Assembly: GCA_031255315.1 (NCBI GenBank)
Contig: JAIRSS010000103.1
Coordinates: 1 to 10,432 of the forward strand
Direction: 5' to 3'
Length of the DNA: 10,432 nt
Origin: Spirochaetaceae bacterium
GTDB taxonomy: Bacteria; Spirochaetota; Spirochaetia; Treponematales; Breznakiellaceae
Positions 5,120 through 10,432 of the stretch are shown piece after piece. The position numbers and the translations under genes were made by a program. Each line of letters begins with the position of its first letter. The first letter of the stretch is position 1. The notes under the pieces are model-generated. The model did no database searches. It saw only the letters and a program-made list of their open reading frames with translations, and was not told the DNA's origin.

Positions 5120-6769
5120 ATGATAATCAATAAAAAGTTCAGGGAATTCATATTCGAGAACTCTGAAGGAAAACGCGCGGCGATTTATTTTACCACCTTT
5201 GCGAACGGCGTGTTTATGGCGTTGATGATGTACGCGCTGTCAGTCGGGATAGACAATTACAGTGAAAATGGCGTGGTGTCACTCAGGGCAACGCTGATGT
5301 TTGCACTGTCGCTGGCGGCGTACTATTTTACGCAGAAATACGGCGGAGATATATCCTCAGCCTCAATAATAAAGGGCCTTTCAGAACTGGAACTTCGCGT
5401 AATAGACAAACTTCGACGCGTAGACTACGGTACGTTTCAGACTTTTAGCCCGGAACTGATTTACGCCACAATCGGCGGCGACAAATACACCGCAATAATG
5501 GCGGCAAGGTTCCTTATCCCCACCATGTCGGCATTTGTCGTGGTCATTCTGACGGGACTGTACCTGTGTACGGTATCAATACCCGGAGCGCTGTGTGTCG
5601 CGGCGGCGCTTATCGCGCTGATTAAGATTCGCGGGCTGCTTGACGCCGCAATCGGAGCGCGCGGCAAAGATGACGCCGCCGCAACGGACAAATTCACGAT
5701 GTCGCTCAACGATGTGGTTGCCGGTTTTAATGAACTCAAAATGAACCGCGGGAAATCCGACGCTCTCTTTAATTATAAAGTTAAAACCGCAAGCGGGGAA
5801 AAGGGAAAGCGGATATTGGGTACGGAACTGTACAGAACCCGCTCTATTGTACTGGAACAGGCTATATTGTTCCTGCCTTTGGGGCTGACGCTTTTTGTGC
5901 TGCCCTCGTTCTTCGAAATTGACGCGCAAGATTTGGTTAAAATTATTTCGGTTACCCTGATAGTAATATGGCCGGCGTACACACTGGTGCAGTTCGGGCC
6001 GGTTTCGGCGGCGGCGGCGGATATAATCGACAAACTCAAAGATTTTGAGGCGCGGCTTGACGAAACGGAACTGGAGCCGGACATTAAGGATCCGGCGGAT
6101 TACCCGTCCGCGCCGGAATTTACGCGAATCACCTGCCGGAATATCGGCTTCGAATATCCGAAACGCCCCGGCGACGCAAAACCCTTTATTTTAAGAATTG
6201 AGGAATTTCATCTTGACAAAGGCCAAATAGTCATGATGCGCGGCGGAAACGGCAGCGGCAAAAGTACTTTTATGCGGCTTCTCGCCGGGCTCACAAAGCC
6301 GTCCGAGGGTACTGTTACGGTTGACGGCGTGAGCGCGGCGGAAATCGGCGAGGCGAACTATAGGGCGCTGTTCGCTCTGGTGATGGCGGACTTTCACCTG
6401 TTTGACCGGTTTTACGGCAATGAAGACATTGACACGGTTCATCTGCGAAAATGGGCAGTAAAACTTGGTTTGGAAGACAAGGTGATGGACAAGAACGAGC
6501 TTCCGACCGTCAGCCTGTCGAGCGGCCAGAAAAAACGTATGGCGCTGCTGGCGGCGATTATGGAAAATCGCCCCGTGATGCTGCTTGACGAGGTCGCCGC
6601 GGACTTCGATCCCTTTATGCGCGAGAGATACTACCGTGAAATTTTGCCGGAACTGAAAGCCGAAGGCTTCACATTATTTGTCATTTCCCACGATGACAGG
6701 TATTACGACATTGCCGACTGTATTCTGACGATGCGGGAGGGCGGTATTGCCGATCCCGGCAGCAAGTAA
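5120..6769 (+). CDS. Cyclic-peptide-type ABC exporter (fused permease and ATPase, SyrD/PvdE/YojI-like)
   Basis: The 549-residue half-transporter has an N-terminal membrane domain with hydrophobic segments at about 20-42, 55-71, 132-170 and 245-290. The ATPase domain follows: Walker A GGNGSGKST (375-383), signature LSSGQKKR (466-473), Walker B VMLLDE (486-491, catalytic E491) and the switch His in VISHDD (H524). The Q-loop position reads VMADFHLFDRFYG and the D-loop DEVAADFDP, both hallmarks of the SyrD/PvdE/YojI family, which exports non-ribosomal lipopeptides, siderophore precursors or the lasso peptide microcin J25. It would act as a homodimer in the inner membrane. The start is set by AAAGGAAGG (5106-5114) five bases before ATG. 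No peptide synthetase or precursor gene is beside it, so the substrate is unknown. By eye its codons are more A+T-rich than the flanking genes, suggesting separate acquisition. Confidence 0.88.
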   Translation: MIINKKFREFIFENSEGKRAAIYFTTFANGVFMALMMYALSVGIDNYSENGVVSLRATLMFALSLAAYYFTQKYGGDISSASIIKGLSELELRVIDKLRRVDYGTFQTFSPELIYATIGGDKYTAIMAARFLIPTMSAFVVVILTGLYLCTVSIPGALCVAAALIALIKIRGLLDAAIGARGKDDAAATDKFTMSLNDVVAGFNELKMNRGKSDALFNYKVKTASGEKGKRILGTELYRTRSIVLEQAILFLPLGLTLFVLPSFFEIDAQDLVKIISVTLIVIWPAYTLVQFGPVSAAAADIIDKLKDFEARLDETELEPDIKDPADYPSAPEFTRITCRNIGFEYPKRPGDAKPFILRIEEFHLDKGQIVMMRGGNGSGKSTFMRLLAGLTKPSEGTVTVDGVSAAEIGEANYRALFALVMADFHLFDRFYGNEDIDTVHLRKWAVKLGLEDKVMDKNELPTVSLSSGQKKRMALLAAIMENRPVMLLDEVAADFDPFMRERYYREILPELKAEGFTLFVISHDDRYYDIADCILTMREGGIADPGSK

Positions 6770-6770
6770 G

Positions 6771-6800
6771 GGCGCCGCGGAATAAGTTTTCCACGGCGCC
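6771..6800. terminator. Hairpin terminator between convergent ABC exporter and dipeptidase
   Basis: GGCGCCG (6771-6777) pairs with CGGCGCC (6794-6800), extended by GGAA/TTCC inside. It begins one base after the exporter stop codon. The plus-strand downstream sequence is only moderately T-rich (GCGTTTCAATCGTTCTTCTCG), so it is an imperfect intrinsic terminator. It also lies 5 bases past the TGA that would close the extended dipeptidase frame on the other strand, so it probably served both genes. Confidence 0.7.
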
Positions 6801-6805
6801 GCGTT

Positions 6806-6883
6806 TCAATCGTTCTTCTCGTATTTCGTGGGTCCCATAAAGTAGTCTGTTTCTTTTAGCCATGATATGGGGTAATCCACCTT
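6806..6883 (-). pseudogene. Detached C-terminal tail of the C69 dipeptidase (after in-frame TAG)
   Basis: Directly after the TAG at 6884-6886, the same frame continues for 25 sense codons (KVDYPISWLK, then ETDYFMGPTKYEKND) and stops at TGA (6806-6808), just before the shared terminator hairpin. The aromatic, proline-containing composition looks like real protein, and I believe it resembles the usual end of C69 dipeptidases, though that similarity is from memory. The likely history is a single nonsense mutation that removed the last 25 residues. Read-through or a base error are alternatives. Confidence 0.55.
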
Positions 6884-8551
6884 CTACATTACCGGCTTTT
6901 TGGGATCGCTCGTGTCCAGAACCTCGCCCTGATTATAACGGACAACCAATTGCTCAAACAGCTTTTTCCAGCCGGCGTGTACCTCAAGGGCATGCCGGTT
7001 AAGGGCATCGCTAAAAGTTTTAAGCGCCCCCGCGGGATCGTCCGGCGCAATCCTGGTGAGGCTGGCTTGCAGTTTGGCGACCATATCAAAACCGGCCTTT
7101 TCGTTTTCGGCCTGAGCCTGGTTTATGTCCTTTATCATGTAGCAGTATTTTATATTCGCATACTCGGCAACCAAATTATAAATCTGCCACGCGTCGCCGT
7201 CCATATTGAACACCGTCGAATTGTAGGCTTCATACATGGAAGGAATGGGACCAATCGCCAGGGGCACAAAGACCGACTCGGAGGGCGCGTCCAGGGCGAT
7301 CCATGATACGATGTTAATGGGATAGGGCAGATCGGCGCGGGCCTGATTAACAAAAGTAAGGTTGGTATAGTATATGCCGATGGGACGTTCCCACGCGCCG
7401 GTAAGTTTTGCGTTGGGATCTCCCACATCGCCGGAGGGGTCCCGGGGGCCAAGATAGCGGTTGGGATTTCCCCAGGGACCGGCGGCCGTTCCTTTTGTAA
7501 GGTCAAACTCGGTATCCGCGTAATGGTCGCGGTGCATGGCTAAAACATCGGACAGGGCGATCTTTTTATCCGGCTTCACCGAGAAAGGATACGCACGGGT
7601 AGTCCCCTTATCAACAGCCGGGGCCCAGGGATCCAATTTGAGGGACGGCGCCATAAGCGAAAGGCCGCGCCATACCCGTCTGAGGGAGTAGTACGGGTGG
7701 CTGTACTCCCCTTTACTCACCGTAAGAAGCCAGTCCATGAAACCCAAATCATCATCAGAAGGGGTGAACCAGCCCAGTTTCCGAACGATCGTGAAAAGAT
7801 GATCGCCGTACATCAGGCTGTCATTCCGCTTGTCCGGGTCTATATCACGGATGCGGAATTCGTTGGCGCCGATAAAAAATTCGCCGTCCGGTACAAGTTT
7901 GGCAACCCAGAGGCCGCCGGCAGGGCCCTCATAATGCAGGGGTACGGGCGCCATTTCGATAACCCATGCTTCTTTGGCGTCCCCTACCGGCAGCGTCTCG
8001 CCGGTGCCCCAGTAACCGTATTTGTCGATGAGATAGCCGATAAGTTTAATCGCGTCCCGCGCTGTCTTGCAGTTTTCCAACGCCATGCGGGAGAGTTCCG
8101 AAGAGTAGAATATGCGCTTACCGGGAACCGGGTTGAGGGATGTTTTTGCGCCGTTGGTACATTCACCGAACATCAGCCCCCATTCATTGGAAATGCCATA
8201 ACAGCCGTCCAGATAGGCATAGGTAGTATCCCTGTCCTTTTCGCCCAGAACCTCAAAAATTTCCTTGTAGGGCACGGACCCTATTTTGATGGTACGGGGA
8301 AGTCCCTCGTGACGGTAGGCTTCAGGGCCGTCGTCTTTTTGAATTCGCGGGTAAATCCAGGCGTTGTACTCAGGCATATCCCCCAGCGCGACCGCGGTGG
8401 GATAGACATCCCGAACCCCATCCGCATTGATGGGGACACGCGGTACATAGACTATGCTCGAATCATTTTCAATATGACCGTCATCAGAATGGCTGACCAT
8501 AACACTACCGTCGGCGCTCGCGCCCCTTGTAACAATTGTCGTCGTACACAT
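6884..8551 (-). CDS. C69-family dipeptidase (PepD-like, Ntn hydrolase)
   Basis: Peptidase family C69 enzymes hydrolyse dipeptides using an N-terminal cysteine exposed by removal of Met. The protein begins MCTTTIVTRGASADGSVMVS, placing the nucleophile at Cys2, with SHSDDGHIEND after it. Further family-like blocks are YGISNEWGLMFGECTNGAK (about 119-137), GDAKEAWVIEMAP and GEFFIGANEFRIRDID. At 555 residues it is a full-length, long-type member apart from the missing tail described separately. There is no signal peptide before Cys2, so it is probably cytoplasmic. The start is supported by GGAGGA (8561-8566) nine bases upstream and by Cys2 itself. It is convergent with the peptide exporter and lies 89 bases downstream of the MATE gene, with its own promoter, so it can be transcribed alone. 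Specificity beyond dipeptides is unknown. Confidence 0.9.
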   Translation of the reverse strand: MCTTTIVTRGASADGSVMVSHSDDGHIENDSSIVYVPRVPINADGVRDVYPTAVALGDMPEYNAWIYPRIQKDDGPEAYRHEGLPRTIKIGSVPYKEIFEVLGEKDRDTTYAYLDGCYGISNEWGLMFGECTNGAKTSLNPVPGKRIFYSSELSRMALENCKTARDAIKLIGYLIDKYGYWGTGETLPVGDAKEAWVIEMAPVPLHYEGPAGGLWVAKLVPDGEFFIGANEFRIRDIDPDKRNDSLMYGDHLFTIVRKLGWFTPSDDDLGFMDWLLTVSKGEYSHPYYSLRRVWRGLSLMAPSLKLDPWAPAVDKGTTRAYPFSVKPDKKIALSDVLAMHRDHYADTEFDLTKGTAAGPWGNPNRYLGPRDPSGDVGDPNAKLTGAWERPIGIYYTNLTFVNQARADLPYPINIVSWIALDAPSESVFVPLAIGPIPSMYEAYNSTVFNMDGDAWQIYNLVAEYANIKYCYMIKDINQAQAENEKAGFDMVAKLQASLTRIAPDDPAGALKTFSDALNRHALEVHAGWKKLFEQLVVRYNQGEVLDTSDPKKPVM

Positions 8552-8583
8552 TTTAACAATTCCTCCATAAAAAGATTAATCAT

Positions 8584-8612
8584 AGAATAAACCCCATTCA
8601 GGAATCTGTAAA
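8584..8612 (-). promoter_or_regulatory. Sigma-70-type promoter of the C69 dipeptidase
   Basis: On the minus strand TTTACA (8607-8612) is followed, 17 bases later, by TATTCT (8584-8589), matching the -35 and -10 consensus at 5/6 and 4/6 positions. The -10 box lies 32 bases before the ATG, with the Shine-Dalgarno between. It sits in the short gap after the MATE stop codon. Confidence 0.55.
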
Positions 8613-8640
8613 GCGGAAAAATGTAAAACGGACTGGAAAA

Positions 8641-9972
8641 CTACCCGGCCATGTCCCGTTTCGTAAGATTCTTCACCCACCGCTCCTTTTTGTACCAGTG
8701 CTGGGCCATCAGGTATTTGACGATATCTGTCGCCTTCAGGACGGCAAACATAGCCACCGGATGCAGAGGGGTGAGCAGGGCAAGGGCGAAGGCGCCGGGG
8801 ATGAGGAGCAGGACGTTCACCAGGCCGTCTACATACATACCCATGACCGTGTCTCCCCCGGCCCGGCAAATGGCGAACTGGGCGTTGAGAAGGGACCAAA
8901 GGGGCATACAGATCAGGATGACGTAGATCAGCCCCAGGCTGATCCGCCGGGCGGCATCGGTGAGGTTGGAGAAAACCAGAGGAATAAGACCGGTAGCGGC
9001 GCCGGCTCCGATGACGGCGATAACGCAGCCTGCCACGGCGGCTCCTGACTTGATCCAGCCGCCGCGCCGGCGGGCTTCGTCAAGTTCACCGGCGCCGAGG
9101 CTGCCGCCAACCAGGATAGCGGAAGCAGTCCAGATTCCGCCGAAGAGCAGGAAGAAGATGTTCGCTATGGTCCAGCCCGCCGCCATTCCGGCCACGACTT
9201 CCGCGCCTCCCCTGCCGTTGTAGAGGGCCGTCATGATGGTTTCGGAGGTGACCCAGGAAGCCTCGGACAGGAACATCATTCCGGACTTGGCGAGGATCTC
9301 TACGATAAGCCGCCTGTCCACCTCAAGCATTTTCCGGAATTTCACAAAGAAAGGCGCGGTCCCTTTGCGGGAAACACGGACATAGATCAGAAAAGCCGTC
9401 ATTTCGGCAAGCCGCGCGAGGATGGTCGCCAGAGCCGCGCCGCTTACCTCAAGCCGGGGAGCGCCCAGGTTCCCGTAGATCAGGAGCCAGTTTCCGGCGG
9501 TGTTCACCAAAGTGGCGGCGGCGGAGATGATGAGCGGGACATTGGGGCGGCCTATCTCCCGGTATGAAGAGCCAATGGCCGCGGAGATCGCCATCGGGAT
9601 GAGGGTGAAAGAAATAAGCCTGAGGTACCGTATGCCGGTATCAACGATTTCCCCCTGGGCCGCGTTGCCCATAGTCATCATGGAAAGCATGGGACGCGGG
9701 ATGAGATGACAGAGGATGAAGTACACCGCCGCAACCGCGCCCGCGAGAAGCATTTTGAAGCGGTATGCGTGTTTCATGCCCGCGGTATCTTTTGCGCCGT
9801 TAAACTGGGCCAGGTAAATTCCCCCCGCGCCGCAGATCGCGTTTACAGAAACGATAAAAATAAAGTTGATCTGGTTCGTCACATTTACCGCGGCCATGCT
9901 GATATCCCCAAGACCGGCGACCATGAAATTGTCGATGAGGGAAACCATACTCATGATGAGCTGCTGCAACAT
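8641..9972 (-). CDS. MATE-family multidrug/organic-cation efflux transporter, 5'-truncated
   Basis: MATE transporters are 12-helix antiporters that expel drugs or cations using Na+ or H+. The protein shows two six-helix halves. The first begins MLQQLIMSMVSLIDNFMVAGLGDISMAAV (Asp14, Asn15 and the VAGLG motif), and the second begins at about residue 226 with a matching MMFLSEASWVTSETIMTALYNG. Many hydrophobic segments follow and the end is basic (WYKKERWVKNLTKRDMAG). Counting from the first ATG gives 443 residues, but in-frame codons upstream (NFYRKALTIALPV, 9973-10011) clearly belong to the MATE N-terminus and have no start codon before a TAA near 10036. No Shine-Dalgarno precedes the ATG at 9972. 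The gene therefore lost its true start and promoter at the junction with pheT and may be poorly expressed. Stop is TAG (8641-8643). Confidence 0.85.
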   Translation of the reverse strand: MLQQLIMSMVSLIDNFMVAGLGDISMAAVNVTNQINFIFIVSVNAICGAGGIYLAQFNGAKDTAGMKHAYRFKMLLAGAVAAVYFILCHLIPRPMLSMMTMGNAAQGEIVDTGIRYLRLISFTLIPMAISAAIGSSYREIGRPNVPLIISAAATLVNTAGNWLLIYGNLGAPRLEVSGAALATILARLAEMTAFLIYVRVSRKGTAPFFVKFRKMLEVDRRLIVEILAKSGMMFLSEASWVTSETIMTALYNGRGGAEVVAGMAAGWTIANIFFLLFGGIWTASAILVGGSLGAGELDEARRRGGWIKSGAAVAGCVIAVIGAGAATGLIPLVFSNLTDAARRISLGLIYVILICMPLWSLLNAQFAICRAGGDTVMGMYVDGLVNVLLLIPGAFALALLTPLHPVAMFAVLKATDIVKYLMAQHWYKKERWVKNLTKRDMAG

Positions 9973-10432
9973 TACCGGCAGGGCGATAGTCAGGGCCTTC
10001 CGGTAGAAATTCCACGGCGATGCAGGGGATCGTTATCCCCCACTTTTCCAGGGCTTCCGGGTGAACTTCTCCGAATACGCCCACGGCTTCACCCTTATAC
10101 AAAATAGCCGCCGCCCGGCCGGGAATAAACCGGCTGTCCTTTGCCTCCTCCACGGTATATTCCCGCGAAAGGTAATAGAACAAAGTTTGAAGCTGAGCCG
10201 CGGCGGTATTGAAATTCGCGTCCCTGTCCGCCTGAAGGAAACCGGCGTACTGCCGTGTACTGACTCCGTAATTCTCCGCGTCATTCCTGTAAGCGACTTT
10301 CCCCACCTCAAAGATACGATGAGGATAAACCGAATGGCCCGAAGCGGCTTCGCTCATCAGGAGAGAGGCGAGTACGCTGTCCCTGACATATTCGTAGTTC
10401 TCGGTCATGGGATTGGCTATTCTGACTATTCG
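9800..10432 (-). CDS. pheT: Phenylalanyl-tRNA synthetase beta subunit (archaeal/spirochaete type), partial and 3'-truncated
   Basis: The frame enters from the right edge (codons reading RIVRIANP before the internal Met at 10408) and carries the late core of PheT: NPMTENYEYVRDSVLASLL, then YPHRIFEVGKVAY, FYYLSREY, FIPGRAAAILYKGEAVGVFGEVHPEALEKWG and IPCIAVEF, in the family's order. This is the beta subunit of the enzyme that charges tRNA-Phe. The pattern is the archaeal/eukaryotic-type PheT that spirochaetes use, which supports the host assignment. Authentic PheT sequence ends at about 10007. The remaining 69 codons, to the stop at 9800-9802, are out-of-frame translation of the MATE gene. Only the last few PheT residues may be missing, but the ending is abnormal, so a rearrangement or assembly join cut the gene. 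The upstream part lies outside the window. Confidence 0.85.
   Translation of the reverse strand, partial: RIVRIANPMTENYEYVRDSVLASLLMSEAASGHSVYPHRIFEVGKVAYRNDAENYGVSTRQYAGFLQADRDANFNTAAAQLQTLFYYLSREYTVEEAKDSRFIPGRAAAILYKGEAVGVFGEVHPEALEKWGITIPCIAVEFLPEGPDYRPAGNVAAAHHEYGFPHRQFHGRRSWGYQHGRGKCDEPDQLYFYRFCKRDLRRGGNLPGPV

Noticed and set aside
7697..8590. Long plus-strand open frame opposite the dipeptidase.
   Set aside because: It is the antisense shadow of a clearly recognised C69 gene, with no ribosome site and no family-like protein features.
8641..8643. Possible recoding of TAG as a sense codon, suggested by the dipeptidase interruption.
   Set aside because: The MATE gene ends naturally at TAG, and reading on would run through the promoter and ribosome site of the next gene, so TAG is best read as a normal stop.
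1..10432. CRISPR array, phage module or defence island.
   Set aside because: No regularly spaced direct repeats, Cas, phage structural or known defence proteins were seen.

Overview
This window looks like spirochaete chromosome, most likely a Treponema-type (possibly termite-gut) organism. The best clue is the right-edge gene, a phenylalanyl-tRNA synthetase beta subunit that reads like the archaeal-type PheT used by spirochaetes. The housekeeping genes (dihydrouridine synthase, RlmB-type rRNA methyltransferase, beta-CASP nuclease) and the G+C-rich composition fit this, but the assignment is inference, not a database match.

Left part (1-1387): a graveyard of insertion sequences. A fragment of an IS110-family transposase (minus strand, starting at 315) lies head to head with a decayed IS30-family transposase (plus strand, about 386-1205). 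The IS30 gene has lost its first catalytic aspartate region, carries a frameshift, and contains a 79-bp segment (618-696) that has flipped between 8-bp inverted repeats. Flipping it back on paper restores the transposase reading frame. A cluster of hairpins follows (1241-1343).

Middle (1388-4847, all minus strand): an RNA-maturation block. A beta-CASP metallo-beta-lactamase nuclease is translationally coupled by an ATGA overlap to an RlmB/TrmH-type 23S rRNA methyltransferase. After a structured 248-bp spacer comes a tRNA-dihydrouridine synthase. The spacers here and at 4848-5119 contain copies of a dispersed inverted repeat with core CTGTTCCAAAAC.

Right part (5120-10432): an orphan ABC exporter of the cyclic-peptide (SyrD/PvdE/YojI) type on the plus strand is followed by a strong hairpin. 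Convergent to it is a C69-family dipeptidase with its own promoter. Its reading frame is interrupted by a TAG followed by 25 coding-like codons. Upstream of the dipeptidase is a MATE-family transporter whose 5' end is fused out of frame to the 3'-truncated pheT at about 10007-10014, so both genes appear to have been cut by one rearrangement (or an assembly join).

Overall the window mixes stable RNA-processing housekeeping genes with clear traces of rearrangement: transposon debris, a micro-inversion, a gene-gene junction, a possible nonsense mutation and dispersed hairpin repeats. I did not find a convincing new multi-gene defence or biosynthetic system. The most interesting items are the micro-inversion, the pheT/MATE junction, the interrupted C69 tail, the repeat family and the orphan peptide exporter.
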